In this document: piece after piece, positions 32,662 to 41,536 of the stretch
Numbering within the stretch: position 1 is the stretch's first letter
How the letters are laid out: every line of letters starts with the position of its first letter
Assembly (NCBI RefSeq): GCF_014190875.1
Contig: NZ_JACHVS010000001.1
Span: forward strand, 2,418,001-2,482,000
Direction of reading: 5' to 3'
DNA: 64,000 nucleotides
Origin: Paeniglutamicibacter cryotolerans
GTDB lineage: Bacteria; Actinomycetota; Actinomycetes; Actinomycetales; Micrococcaceae
Program-made: the position numbers and the translations under genes
The notes under the pieces: generated by a model
Told to the model about the DNA's origin: nothing
The model's input: only the letters and a program-made list of their open reading frames with translations
Databases searched by the model: none

Positions 32662-33849
32662 GTGACCGGTGACAAACCACTGAAAATCGTGATTGCCGCG
32701 GATACCTACGCACCGGATGTCAACGGGGCGGCGGTCTTCTGCTTCCGGCTGGCCACCGCCATGGCCGAACGCGGGCACGAGGTCCATGTCATTGCCGCCC
32801 GCGCGGATTCTGGCCCGACCATCACCGAGCTGCGGCCCGAGGCGACGGTACACCGGCTGAAGTCCTATGCGGTTCCGACGCACGAGACCTGGCGCCTATG
32901 CCTGCCCTGGGAGGCGAACAAGGAGCTGCGCCGGCTGCTGGCCGAGATCAAGCCCGACGTCGTCCATGTCCAGTGCCACTACATGATCGGCCAAGCGGCG
33001 CTGCAGGAAGCCCGGAAGCTCGGGGTACGCACCGTTGCCACCAACCATTTCATGCCGGAAAACCTGGATCCCTTCCTGCCGTTCCCGAAGTTCGTCAAGC
33101 GCATCATCGCGCGCAACTCCTGGCGCGACATGGGCAAGATCATGGGCAAGGCGAACGTCGTGACCACCCCGACGCCGCTTGCCGCCCACGCCATGCGCGA
33201 GCGGGGACGCCTGGAGATGGTGCTGCCGCTTTCCAACGGCATCGATTCGAGCCATTACGAGCTGGCCGCGGGCGAAACGGTCGAATCGCGCCCGTACCCG
33301 ACGATCCTCTTCGCCGGCCGGCTGGCAGTGGAAAAAAATGTCAACGAGCTCATCGAGGCGCTGAACCTGATGAAGCACGTCCCCGACGCACACCTGGAGG
33401 TCGTCGGCGGCGGCGAACAGCGGGCACCGCTGGAGAAGCTGGCCCGCGATCAGGGCCTGGCTGACCGGGTGAGTTTCCTGGGCCACGTCGATGACGCCGA
33501 ACTGCGCAGCGCCTACCTGCGCTGCGACGTGTTCTGCCAGCCCGGCACGGCCGAGCTGCAGTCCCTGGTGACGCTGGAGGCGCTCTCGGCGTCCAAGCCC
33601 GTCGTACTGGCCAATGCCATGGCCCTGCCGCACCTGGTCGACGACGGGGTCAACGGCTTCCTGTTCGAGCCGGGTAACCGCTCCGACTTGGCGGCCAAGC
33701 TCGACGCCGTCCTGGCCCAGGACGCGGCGGCACGCGCGGCGATGGGCGAGGCCGGACATGCCAAGGCAGCCATCCACAGCCACGCCAAGACCATGGATAC
33801 CTTCGAGGCCCTGTACCGGGGCGCCAGCGCGGCCCAGTTTCTGCCCTGA
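32662..33849 (+). CDS. GT4-family glycosyltransferase
   Basis: 395 residues, GT-B fold: KIVIAADTYAPDVNGAA at the N-terminus, VVHVQCHYMIG, sugar-nucleotide domain FAGRLAVEKNVNELIEAL, GHVDDAELRSAYLRCDVF and the E-x7-E pair in TAELQSLVTLEAL. Such enzymes use GDP-mannose or UDP-sugars to decorate lipids (PimB/MgtA-like). A neighbouring CDP-alcohol phosphotransferase fits glycolipid synthesis, as inference. GTG 32662 is preferred because AGGAG lies 9-11 bases before it; TTG 32644 is an alternative. Confidence 0.88.
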   Translation: MTGDKPLKIVIAADTYAPDVNGAAVFCFRLATAMAERGHEVHVIAARADSGPTITELRPEATVHRLKSYAVPTHETWRLCLPWEANKELRRLLAEIKPDVVHVQCHYMIGQAALQEARKLGVRTVATNHFMPENLDPFLPFPKFVKRIIARNSWRDMGKIMGKANVVTTPTPLAAHAMRERGRLEMVLPLSNGIDSSHYELAAGETVESRPYPTILFAGRLAVEKNVNELIEALNLMKHVPDAHLEVVGGGEQRAPLEKLARDQGLADRVSFLGHVDDAELRSAYLRCDVFCQPGTAELQSLVTLEALSASKPVVLANAMALPHLVDDGVNGFLFEPGNRSDLAAKLDAVLAQDAAARAAMGEAGHAKAAIHSHAKTMDTFEALYRGASAAQFLP

Positions 33850-33951
33850 GTCGTCAGGATTCCGGACTCGCCGGTCATCGGAACGGGTTCGGGCGCAAAC
33901 ATCCATTAGGATGACTGAGGATGTTCGGGCGTTGCCTTGCGCATCTTGTCG

Positions 33952-34025
<74 letters not shown>

Positions 34026-34034
34026 GGCAATACT

Positions 34035-34078
34035 CCCGGTCGGCACCGGATCGCACCGGAGCCGGCCGGGATATTTTC
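34035..34078 (+). terminator. Terminator of CAT-anticodon tRNA
   Basis: TCCCGGTCGGC at 34035-34045 pairs with GCCGGCCGGGA at 34062-34072 (one wobble), followed by TATTTTCT. Confidence 0.82.
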
Positions 34079-34121
34079 TTTAATAGCTAGCCGAAACGCA
34101 TTCGCTTCCGGAAAGGGCCCC

Positions 34122-35306
34122 ATGCACGTCGCCATGTTCATCGATCAGCATCCCGATACCCTGGGCGGAATGCAGACCTCGGTGCGCTTGCAGCGCAGGT
34201 TCCTTGAACGTGCCGGACACCGGGTCAGCATCGTTTCCCCGAGGTTCCGGGGTGCCCATGCGGCGGACCCCGCGGTCATCGAGCTTCCATCGCTGCCGCT
34301 GGGGCCGGGGGAGTACTCCCTGTCGGTACCGGGACGGCACACCGACAAGGCGCTGCGTGTCGCCCTGGCATTGCGGGGACCGGTGGACCTGGTCCATGTC
34401 CAGGCGGATTTCTGGCAGGCGGTCATTGGCTACCGCTTCGCCAAGGCGAGTAACCTTCCCGTGGTGCACACCATGCACAACCGGCTGGACGTGGGCATGG
34501 CGGCCACCATGCCGTTCCCGGCAATGATCCAGCGCGGGTTCTCACTTGCCCAGAAGGCCTGGCTGCGCACGGGCGCCCCGGTCGCGGCCGATGCGTGGGA
34601 GTACCTGGCCCGCTTCGCCGACAGAGCCGACGCCATCACCGCCCCCTCCAGCCACTTTGCCCAGCTGCTCACCGAGAAGGGCGTCTTCCCCGAGGTCGAG
34701 GTGGTCCCCAACGGCATGGACGATGACATCGCCGAGGCGCTGCTCGCTGCCGGCCCCCTCCCGATGAACCCCCGGCCTCGACTGGTCTGGGTAGGACGAT
34801 TCAGCGCCGAAAAGCGGTTGCTGCCGTTCCTGAAGGCGGTGGCCGAGTCGAATGTCGATGCCGTGATCCAGGTCTTTGGCGACGGCGCCGACCGGGCGAA
34901 GGCGGAGGCGCTTTGCCGGAGCATGGACCGCCCCGAAGTGGTGATCCGAGGCAAGGTGCCCTATGCGCAGATGCTTGACGAGCTGCGGCGGGCCGATGCC
35001 CTGGTCCAGACCTCGCAGGGTTTCGAGACCCAGGGCATGACCGTCTTTGAGGCGGCTGCGCTGGGCACGCCCTCGCTGCTTAGCGACCACCGGATCGCCG
35101 GAGATCTTCCGCTCGGAACCTACTGGCTGACCGGCGACGACACGGTTCAGGGCCTGGCCTCGGCACTGGTCCGGTGTGTCCAGGAGATATCCTCGGGCGT
35201 CGGACCGCTGACATCCGACTTCGACCCCGCTTCGTTCCTGCAGAGCCGGCAGACCGGACTGATGCTCGAGGTGTATGGCCGGGCCATGGACGCACACCGC
35301 GGCTAG
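34122..35306 (+). CDS. GT4-family glycosyltransferase
   Basis: 394 residues, GT-B fold with N-terminal IDQHPDTLGGMQTSVRLQ (the G-G-x-x-x glycine turn), VDLVHVQADFWQA, VVPNGMDDD, VWVGRFSAEKRLLPFLKA and the E-x7-E pair in FETQGMTVFEAAALG. Similar in layout to the GT4 enzyme on the other side of the tRNA but clearly diverged. Acceptor unknown. ATG with GGAAAGGG upstream. Its TAG stop overlaps the stop of the convergent M23 gene (CTAG). Confidence 0.87.
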   Translation: MHVAMFIDQHPDTLGGMQTSVRLQRRFLERAGHRVSIVSPRFRGAHAADPAVIELPSLPLGPGEYSLSVPGRHTDKALRVALALRGPVDLVHVQADFWQAVIGYRFAKASNLPVVHTMHNRLDVGMAATMPFPAMIQRGFSLAQKAWLRTGAPVAADAWEYLARFADRADAITAPSSHFAQLLTEKGVFPEVEVVPNGMDDDIAEALLAAGPLPMNPRPRLVWVGRFSAEKRLLPFLKAVAESNVDAVIQVFGDGADRAKAEALCRSMDRPEVVIRGKVPYAQMLDELRRADALVQTSQGFETQGMTVFEAAALGTPSLLSDHRIAGDLPLGTYWLTGDDTVQGLASALVRCVQEISSGVGPLTSDFDPASFLQSRQTGLMLEVYGRAMDAHRG

Positions 35307-35824
35307 CCGCCGAGCGGCAGCAGGATCGATGGCCTCCTGTCGCTGATCGTCAGCATCGGATCGATGTATTCGTTGTGCAGGCGAAGACCCCAATGCAGGC
35401 AGTGGCCATCGCAATGTCCGCCCGTGTCAATCGTCCCGACCCTGTCCCCGGCGGCAACCGCCGTTCCGGGGCGTGGAGTTCCGGCGACGGGTTCGAAGCT
35501 GGAGAGCAGTCCGTGGCCGTGGTCGATGACCAGGACCCGGCGATCCACCACCACCGCGGCGTAGGACACGATTCCCGGAGCCGGGGCCAGCAGTGCCTCG
35601 CCCCCGGCAGCACCCAGATCAAGGCCCCGGTGTCCGGGGGACCAGCGCTGCGCGGGTGGGTCGAAGAGGCGCAGAAGTTCCGGATGTCCGGCAAGCGGCC
35701 AGGACCATGCGCCGGGGTCGGCGGCGGGTGCCGCCAGATCATGGGCCGGTGCCGTGGTGGCCGCGGGCAGCGCGGTCAGGGCTCCGAGCAGGGTGAGGGT
35801 CACGAAGAGCCGTGTTTTTGCCAT
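35303..35824 (-). CDS. Secreted M23-type metallopeptidase, HxH variant
   Basis: 173 residues: signal peptide (MAKTRLFVTLTLLGALTALP with cleavage after ATTAPA) and a LytM/M23 domain. Zinc ligands H-R-G-L-D are present; the third ligand region reads G-H-C-L-H-W-G, so the usual H-x-H is C-x-H. The C-L-H-W-G form is, from memory, frequent in actinobacterial members and may keep zinc. Likely acts on peptidoglycan cross-links or is a regulator of such enzymes. Start ATG 35824 chosen because the signal peptide begins there. Confidence 0.82.
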   Translation of the reverse strand: MAKTRLFVTLTLLGALTALPAATTAPAHDLAAPAADPGAWSWPLAGHPELLRLFDPPAQRWSPGHRGLDLGAAGGEALLAPAPGIVSYAAVVVDRRVLVIDHGHGLLSSFEPVAGTPRPGTAVAAGDRVGTIDTGGHCDGHCLHWGLRLHNEYIDPMLTISDRRPSILLPLGG

Positions 35825-36228
35825 GGAACCAGCATGGAGTGGGCCGAACGCGCCCGATGGCCAAAGCTGCGCCGGTGTGAATAACCGCAAGAAACCCGCT
35901 CATGGTTGACGCCGGGCACGCGTCCTCGGGAGGGACAGGGCTGTAGTACACTTTAAACCGCGGTTCGTCGCGTCCTTTTTCCTGTCCGGAAACTGGTCGC
36001 CACAGACCGACTTCGCGCATCATGCATCCACCCATGACCCGTTTCTGCGGGTTCTGTCGTGGCCGCATCGCCTGCGGTCCGGAAATCCGGTGGGCGGTGG
36101 GGATTGGGTAACCAGTGGCTGAAGCCAGGGGCGATGTTCACCCTGAACATCGACCGTCAACCGAAAACCATGGCAGTTACCGCGGTCCAGCAATGGACCG
36201 GACAGCTACTGCCGGAAGGAGTTGCGAC
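35825..36228 (+). promoter_or_regulatory. rpsB promoter and long structured leader
   Basis: About 400 bases without a gene. TACACT at 35947-35952 is a likely -10 box for rpsB, giving a leader of about 270 bases. The leader holds three hairpins: ACCCG/CGGGT (36037-36052), a perfect CGATGTTCA/TGAACATCG with a 3-base loop (36132-36152), and CGGTCC/GGACCG (36183-36200) directly before the GAAGGAG ribosome-binding site. Bacterial rpsB genes are often autoregulated by S2; that this leader does so is inference. Confidence 0.55.
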
Positions 36229-37137
36229 ATGCCAGTCGTAACCATGCGCCAGCTGCTTGACAGCGGCGTTCACTTTGGCCACCAGACCCGTCGCTGGAAC
36301 CCGAAGATGAAGCGATTCATCTTCACCGAGCGCAACGGCATCTACATCATCGACCTGCAGCAGTCGCTGTCGTACATCGACCGCGCCTACGAGTTCACCA
36401 AGCAGACCGTTGCCCACGGCGGCACCGTCCTGTTCGTTGGCACCAAGAAGCAGGCTCAGGAAGCAATTGCCGAGCAGGCTACCCGCGTTGGCCAGCCCTA
36501 CGTCAACCAGCGCTGGCTCGGTGGCATGCTCACCAACTTCCAGACCGTTTCCAAGCGCATCTCGCGCATGAAGGAACTGGAAGAAATCAACTTCGAGGAT
36601 GTTGCCGGTTCGGGCCACACCAAGAAGGAGCTGCTGCTGCTGAAGCGCGAGCTCACCAAGCTTCAGTCGAACCTCGGCGGCATCCGCAACCTGACCAAGG
36701 CCCCTTCGGTCCTGTGGGTTGTCGATACCAAGAAGGAACACCTGGCCATCGACGAAGCCCGCAAGCTGGGCATCCCCGTCGTTGCCATCCTCGACACCAA
36801 CTGCGATCCGGATGAAGTCCAGTTCCCGATCCCGGGCAACGACGACGCCATCCGCTCCGTCAACCTGCTGACCCGCGTTGTTGCTGACGCAGTGGCCGAG
36901 GGCCTGATGGCCCGCCACAACAAGGCAACCGGCAACACCGAAGCCCCGGCCGAGCCGCTGGCCGAGTGGGAGCGCGAACTGCTGGAGACCGGCAACGCTG
37001 AAGCTGCTCCGGCCGCTGACGCTGCTCCGGCTGCTGAAGCTGCTCCGGCTGCTGAAGCTGCTCCGGCTGCTGAAGCTGCTCCGGCTGCTGACGCTGCTCC
37101 TGTAGCCGAAGCTGCTCCGGAAGCTTCCGCAGAGTAG
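36229..37137 (+). CDS. rpsB: 30S ribosomal protein S2
   Basis: 302 residues. Standard S2 sequence from [22 protein letters not shown] (core [19 protein letters not shown]) through [12 protein letters not shown] and [13 protein letters not shown] to [13 protein letters not shown], ending near residue 250. A 45-residue Ala/Pro/Glu tail follows, built of six-residue repeats (A-E-A-A-P-A). GAAGGAG 8 bases before the ATG. First gene of rpsB-tsf. Confidence 0.98.
   Translation: MPVVTMRQLLDSGVHFGHQTRRWNPKMKRFIFTERNGIYIIDLQQSLSYIDRAYEFTKQTVAHGGTVLFVGTKKQAQEAIAEQATRVGQPYVNQRWLGGMLTNFQTVSKRISRMKELEEINFEDVAGSGHTKKELLLLKRELTKLQSNLGGIRNLTKAPSVLWVVDTKKEHLAIDEARKLGIPVVAILDTNCDPDEVQFPIPGNDDAIRSVNLLTRVVADAVAEGLMARHNKATGNTEAPAEPLAEWERELLETGNAEAAPAADAAPAAEAAPAAEAAPAAEAAPAADAAPVAEAAPEASAE
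36997..37119 (+). repeat. 18-bp tandem repeat encoding the S2 tail
   Basis: About six to seven units of GCTGAAGCTGCTCCGGCT and close variants (GAC for GAA, GCC for GCT), in frame, giving A-E/D-A-A-P-A repeats. Confidence 0.85.
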
Positions 37138-37153
37138 TCAAGAACCAAACCGT

Positions 37154-37179
37154 GGTGCGCTCCCATCGGGGAGCGCACC
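37154..37179 (+). terminator. Attenuator-like hairpin between rpsB and tsf
   Basis: GGTGCGCTCCC / GGGAGCGCACC with loop ATCG, 17 bases after the rpsB stop, no T-run. It may lower read-through into tsf or protect the rpsB mRNA end. Confidence 0.6.
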
Positions 37180-37260
37180 GTGGAACAACCGCAGGGGCGG
37201 GCCACAACGGCCCGTCCTTCGGCGAAACAGCTCAAAAACCACTTATGAATGGGGTTGCAC

Positions 37261-38100
37261 GTGGCAAACTACACCGCTGCTGACATTAAGGCACTGCGCG
37301 AGCGCACCGGCGCTGGCATGATGGACGTCAAGAAGGCCCTCGACGAGGCTAACGGCGACGCCGAGAAGGCCATGGAGCTCATCCGCATCAAGGGCCTCAA
37401 GGGCGCCACCAAGCGCGAAGGCCGTTCGACCTCGGAAGGCCTCGTTGCCGCCAAGGTCATCGACGGCACCGTCGGCGTCATGATCGAGCTCTCCTGCGAG
37501 ACCGACTTCGTCGCCAAGAACGACAAGTTCATCTCACTGGCCGCCAAGGTCCTGGAAGTTGCCGTTTCCTCGGAAGCCGCCGACCTGGAGACCCTGCTGG
37601 CCGTTGACGTCGATGGCAAGACCCTTGTCGAATACGTCACCGAAGAGGGCGCAGTGCTGGGCGAGAAGGTTGTCGTCCGCCGGATCTCCCGCGTTGAGGG
37701 TGCATCGGTTGATGCGTACCTGCACAAGACCTCCAAGGACCTCCCGGCCCAGGTCGGCGTCCTCGTTGCAGTCAACGGTACCGGCGAAGCCGCAGCAACC
37801 GTTGCGCACGACGTGGCAGTCCACACCGCCGCCATGACCCCGAGCGTCCTCTCCCGCGAGGACATCCCGGCCGAGACGGTCGAGAGCGAGCGTCGTATCG
37901 CCATGGAGACCGCAGTTGCAGAGGGCAAGCCCGAAGCAGCACTGCCGAAGATCGTTGAAGGACGCCTCACCGGCTTCTTCAAGGAGCACGTGCTGGTCGA
38001 CCAGGCTTTCGCCAAGGATGCCAAGAAGACCGTTGGAAAGGTCCTCGAAGAGGCCGGCGTGCAGGCTACCGCCTTCGCACGTTTCCGCGTAGGCTCCTAA
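37261..38100 (+). CDS. tsf: Translation elongation factor Ts
   Basis: 279 residues. N-terminal UBA-like domain with IKALRERTGAGMMDVKKAL, the TDFV motif (CETDFVAKND) that contacts EF-Tu, and a C-terminal module ending FARFRVGS. GTG 37261 is chosen because the family begins M-A-N-Y-T-A; the ATG at 37249 adds four residues only. Exchanges GDP for GTP on EF-Tu. Confidence 0.97.
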   Translation: MANYTAADIKALRERTGAGMMDVKKALDEANGDAEKAMELIRIKGLKGATKREGRSTSEGLVAAKVIDGTVGVMIELSCETDFVAKNDKFISLAAKVLEVAVSSEAADLETLLAVDVDGKTLVEYVTEEGAVLGEKVVVRRISRVEGASVDAYLHKTSKDLPAQVGVLVAVNGTGEAAATVAHDVAVHTAAMTPSVLSREDIPAETVESERRIAMETAVAEGKPEAALPKIVEGRLTGFFKEHVLVDQAFAKDAKKTVGKVLEEAGVQATAFARFRVGS

Positions 38101-38145
38101 CGAAGCATTCCGGCGGTCGGGTATTCTCCGCCCGCCGACACAGGT

Positions 38146-38182
38146 AAAGGGGGTGGCCACCATACGGTGGCCGCCCCTTTTT
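38146..38182 (+). terminator. Rho-independent terminator after tsf
   Basis: AAAGGGGGTGGCCACC pairs with GGTGGCCGCCCCTTT across loop ATAC and is followed by TTTTT. Confidence 0.9.
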
Positions 38183-38262
38183 CCTGCAACAGGGCATTTT
38201 GCCGCAGACGGTGAACCACACAGAGATCGATGACGGACCTTTGGTCCGCAGCAGGAGGCACC

Positions 38263-39015
38263 ATGGAAACCAGTGAAATGACACCAGCAGAGCCCGCAGC
38301 CCAGGCGCCCGCCCGCAGGCGCCGCGTACTGCTCAAGCTCTCGGGCGAGGTCTTCGGCGGCGGTAAACTGGGCGTGGACCCGGTCACCGTGCAGGCCGTG
38401 GCTGAGCAGATCGCCCGCACCGTGGGAACCGTCGAGGTAGCCATCGTTGTCGGCGGCGGCAACTTCTTCCGTGGAGCCGAACTCTCCCAGTCGGGCATGG
38501 ACCGCTCCCGTGCGGACTACATGGGCATGCTGGGCACCGTCATGAACTGCCTGGCGCTGCAGGACTTCCTGGAGCAGGCGGGCGTCGAAACCCGCGTGCA
38601 GTCGGCCATCTCCATGGCCCAGGTCGCCGAGGCCTACATCCCCCGCCGCGCCATCCGCCACATGGAAAAGAACCGCGTGGTCATCTTCGGCGCCGGCGCC
38701 GGTCTTCCCTACTTCTCCACCGACACCGTCGCTGCGCAGCGTGCGCTGGAAGTCGGGGCCGACGTGGTGCTGATGGCAAAGAGCGGGGTTGACGGCGTCT
38801 ACACCGCCGACCCGAAGAAGGACCCGGCCGCGGTCAAATTGGAACACCTGACCTATGACGAAGCCCTGATCAAGGACATCCGCGTGATGGATCAGACCGC
38901 GATGACCATGTGCAAGGACAACGGCCTGGAAATGATGGTGTTCGGCATGGAGGGCGACGGAAACGTCACCCGCGCGATCCTCGGCGAGGAAATCGGCACC
39001 CGCGTCACCGTGTGA
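38263..39015 (+). CDS. pyrH: UMP kinase
   Basis: 250 residues, amino-acid-kinase fold: [48 protein letters not shown] (core of nucleotide site), [16 protein letters not shown] and GTRVTV at the end. The N-terminal 20 residues are an Ala/Pro/Arg extension. ATG 38263 has GGAGG upstream. Phosphorylates UMP to UDP. Confidence 0.97.
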   Translation: METSEMTPAEPAAQAPARRRRVLLKLSGEVFGGGKLGVDPVTVQAVAEQIARTVGTVEVAIVVGGGNFFRGAELSQSGMDRSRADYMGMLGTVMNCLALQDFLEQAGVETRVQSAISMAQVAEAYIPRRAIRHMEKNRVVIFGAGAGLPYFSTDTVAAQRALEVGADVVLMAKSGVDGVYTADPKKDPAAVKLEHLTYDEALIKDIRVMDQTAMTMCKDNGLEMMVFGMEGDGNVTRAILGEEIGTRVTV

Positions 39016-39111
39016 ACAGCGGCCGCCACCGGCCGTGACATAGGATGAATGAAGAGTCCAGATACACCCCTGACCCGCCGATAGCGGCGTGCCAGACGCT
39101 AAGGAGAAAAC

Positions 39112-39669
39112 GTGATTGAGGAAACCCTGCTCGAAGCAGCCGACAAGATGGATCGCACCGTCGAAGCCGCGAAGGAAGACTTCTCGTCGATCCGCACCGG
39201 CCGCGCGCACCCGGGCATGTACGCCAAAGTGATGGTGGACTACTATGGTTCGCCGACGCCGCTGCAGCAGCTGGCCTCGTTTGCCATCCCCGATGCGCGA
39301 ACCATCATGATCACCCCCTACGACGTGACCGCGCTGCGCGAAATCGAAAAGGCACTGGGCGACTCCGAGGTCGGGGCCAACCCGTCGAACGACGGCAAGG
39401 CCATCCGTGTGATCATGCCGGTGCTGACCCAGGAACGCCGTAAGGAATACGTCAAGGTCGTGCGCGGTATGGGCGAAGACGCCAAGGTTGCCCTGCGTAA
39501 CTTGCGCCGCAAAGCCAAGGACGGCATCGACAAGCTGGTCAAGGACGGCGAAGTCGGCGAGGACGACGGTACCCGCGGCGAAAAGGAGCTCGACGCGCTG
39601 ACGAAGTCCCACTCGGACACGATAGACGAGATGCTCAAGCGCAAGGAAGCGGAGCTGCTGGAAGTCTAA
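39112..39669 (+). CDS. frr: Ribosome recycling factor
   Basis: 185 residues, usual length. RTGRAHPGM, YYGSPTPLQQLA, DARTIMITPYD, VIMPVLTQERRKEYVK and the two-helix coiled arm are all present. GTG start with AAGGAG 6 bases upstream. Splits post-termination ribosomes together with EF-G. Its stop shares a base with the cdsA start (TAATG). Confidence 0.98.
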   Translation: MIEETLLEAADKMDRTVEAAKEDFSSIRTGRAHPGMYAKVMVDYYGSPTPLQQLASFAIPDARTIMITPYDVTALREIEKALGDSEVGANPSNDGKAIRVIMPVLTQERRKEYVKVVRGMGEDAKVALRNLRRKAKDGIDKLVKDGEVGEDDGTRGEKELDALTKSHSDTIDEMLKRKEAELLEV

Positions 39670-40604
39670 TGACCAACACCTCCGAGTCCAGCGAACCCAA
39701 CCCGAAGCCTTCCGCAACGGAGGCCGAATCGGGTGTCGGTGCCCTGCGGGCCCGGCGGGAACGAAGCGCTGAACGGGGGAAGAAGTCCAAGGCCGGACGC
39801 GACCTGCCCGCAGCCATTGCTGTGGGCGTGCTGCTCATCGCCGTGGTCTTCACTGGACTGTTCTTCCTGCCGCTGGCCTTCGTAGCCATCGTCGCGGTGT
39901 TTGCCGTGGTCGGTTGCTGGGAGGTGGCGCGCGCGTTCACCCGGAGCGGCGTTGAGGTGCCGCTGGTGCCACTGGCGGTGGCCGGGGTGCTGATGCCCTT
40001 CGCAGGGTACTACGGCGGGGTCGAGGCCGTGGGTTTCGCCCTGACCGGCAGCGCGCTGCTGATCGTGCTCTGGCGCATCGCCGAGGGACCGGGCAAGGCC
40101 ATGGCATCGATCATGGCCTCGCTGCTGATCCTGGGCTGGGTGCCGCTGCTGATCAGCTTCTCCATCCTGCTGTTCAACCAAGAGGGCGGGTCGCTGAAGC
40201 TGGCCACCATGCTGTTGCTGGTGGTCTCCAACGACACTTTCGGTTACCTGGTCGGCGCGTTCTTCGGCAAGCACCCGATGGCTCCGAAGATCAGCCCGAA
40301 GAAGTCCTGGGAGGGGTTCGCCGGCTCCGTCGGCGGCGCCATGATCGTGGGCATCCTGGCCGCAGTGTTCCTGCTGGATCAGCCGTGGTGGCTGGGCCTG
40401 GTGCTCGCCGTGGCGCTGGTCGGCGCGTCGACTGCCGGAGACCTGTCCGAATCGATGCTCAAGCGCGAGCTGGGCATCAAGGACATGAGTAATATCCTGC
40501 CCGGGCACGGTGGGGTCATGGATCGCCTGGACTCGGTGGTTTTCGCCGTCCCGGTGATGTATTTCCTCTCCATCCTGCTTTTCCAGGCAGTACCCGGCAT
40601 GTAG
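39669..40604 (+). CDS. cdsA: Phosphatidate cytidylyltransferase
   Basis: 311 residues, about eight helices, makes CDP-diacylglycerol. The C-terminal CDS signature is in STAGDLSESMLKRELGIKD and ILPGHGGVMDRLDS (Asp-rich). The N-terminal 45 residues are polar, Arg/Lys rich and probably disordered. Coupled to frr by TAATG. Confidence 0.95.
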   Translation: MTNTSESSEPNPKPSATEAESGVGALRARRERSAERGKKSKAGRDLPAAIAVGVLLIAVVFTGLFFLPLAFVAIVAVFAVVGCWEVARAFTRSGVEVPLVPLAVAGVLMPFAGYYGGVEAVGFALTGSALLIVLWRIAEGPGKAMASIMASLLILGWVPLLISFSILLFNQEGGSLKLATMLLLVVSNDTFGYLVGAFFGKHPMAPKISPKKSWEGFAGSVGGAMIVGILAAVFLLDQPWWLGLVLAVALVGASTAGDLSESMLKRELGIKDMSNILPGHGGVMDRLDSVVFAVPVMYFLSILLFQAVPGM

Positions 40605-40637
40605 TGCCAACGTCCCGGCCACAGGCTGGGGCATAAT

Positions 40638-40670
40638 GGTTCCGGTGCGGCTCTGTGCCGTGCCGGAACC
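40638..40670 (+). terminator. Hairpin after cdsA / in leader of DivIVA-repeat gene
   Basis: GGTTCCGG at 40638-40645 and CCGGAACC at 40663-40670, with an inner CGG/CCG pairing. CATAAT just before (40632-40637) could be a -10 box, so the hairpin may instead sit at the 5' end of the next mRNA. Confidence 0.5.
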
Positions 40671-40719
40671 GCAAAACCATTGATGCCCCCGGCATCGGAA
40701 CGAACCCGAGGACAACGCA

Positions 40720-41301
40720 GTGACCCAGGAAAAGGCCCAGCAGGGTAGCCCCTTCGAGCGTGTCGCCGAAAAGGACTACGGGTACAGCACCAAACAGGTC
40801 GACGTGTTCCTTTCCCGCGCCCGCGCCACCTTCAACGGCACCGGCGCCGACGACACGATCGTGACATCGCACCTGGTCCGCCGTACCGTCTTCGAACCGC
40901 AAAAGGGCGGTTACAACGCCCGCGAGGTTGATGGTGCGCTCGATCGCCTGGAAGACGTCTTTGCCCAGCGTGAACGCGACGCCTTGATCGAGACCGAGGG
41001 CGAGGACGCCTGGCTGCAGCAGGTTGGCCGGCTCTCGGCGATCCTGCGCGGACGCCTGCACCGCGACGCGGGGGAGCGTTTCCGCCGCCCGAGCCGTTCA
41101 AACGCCCCGAGCTACAACACCGAGGACGTCGACGCGCTGTGTGATCGTCTCATCGAGTACTTCGAGCAGGATGTGGCGCTCAGCGTCGATGTGGTGCGTC
41201 GGGTATCCTTCCGCCAGGCACACGGTCAGGACGGTTACGAGGAGAGCCAGGTCGACGCGTTCCTGGACCGCATCGTCGAACTGATGGCCTCCATCGACTG
41301 A
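40720..41301 (+). CDS. DivIVA-domain repeat protein
   Basis: 193 residues containing four short DivI1A-like repeats of form G-Y-x4-V-D-x3-D-R: GYSTKQVDVFLSRA (21-34), GYNAREVDGALDRL (64-77), SYNTEDVDALCDRL (131-144), GYEESQVDAFLDRI (172-185), two of them preceded by a V-R-R-x-x-F strand. No coiled coil of full DivIVA/Wag31 length is present. Probably a polar or septal scaffold; partner unknown. GTG start, GAGGA upstream. Confidence 0.8.
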   Translation: MTQEKAQQGSPFERVAEKDYGYSTKQVDVFLSRARATFNGTGADDTIVTSHLVRRTVFEPQKGGYNAREVDGALDRLEDVFAQRERDALIETEGEDAWLQQVGRLSAILRGRLHRDAGERFRRPSRSNAPSYNTEDVDALCDRLIEYFEQDVALSVDVVRRVSFRQAHGQDGYEESQVDAFLDRIVELMASID

Positions 41302-41335
41302 CAAGACCGTCACCTGCCCAAGGGGCATGGACCAT

Positions 41336-41370
41336 GGCCGCCGCCCTCTTTACCGGGGACGGCGGCCGTT
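41336..41370. terminator. Terminator after DivIVA-repeat gene
   Basis: GGCCGCCG at 41336-41343 pairs with CGGCGGCC at 41360-41367, followed by GTTTCCGTTT. Confidence 0.7.
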
Positions 41371-41500
41371 TCCGTTTATGGCTGCGTGGCCGGGCCGATC
41401 AGGGGGGCGGGGCGCGGAAGCGCAGAAGCGCGTGGAGGCCTCGCGCGGCGTTGACGCGCCTCGGGGCGGCCCGCCTCCCCAACGGGGCGGCATCGCCGAA

Positions 41501-41522
41501 CCCGGGCAGTTACGTTGCCGGG
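41501..41522 (-). terminator. Hairpin after symporter gene
   Basis: CCCGGGCA and TTGCCGGG around a short loop, 14 bases beyond the minus-strand stop. Between this and 41370 I see nothing else. Confidence 0.4.
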
Positions 41523-41536
41523 CCGCGTGCTTGCTC

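Noticed and set aside
37534..39717. Long minus-strand open frame across tsf, pyrH and frr
   Set aside because: Runs against three certain genes; composition typical of antisense frames.
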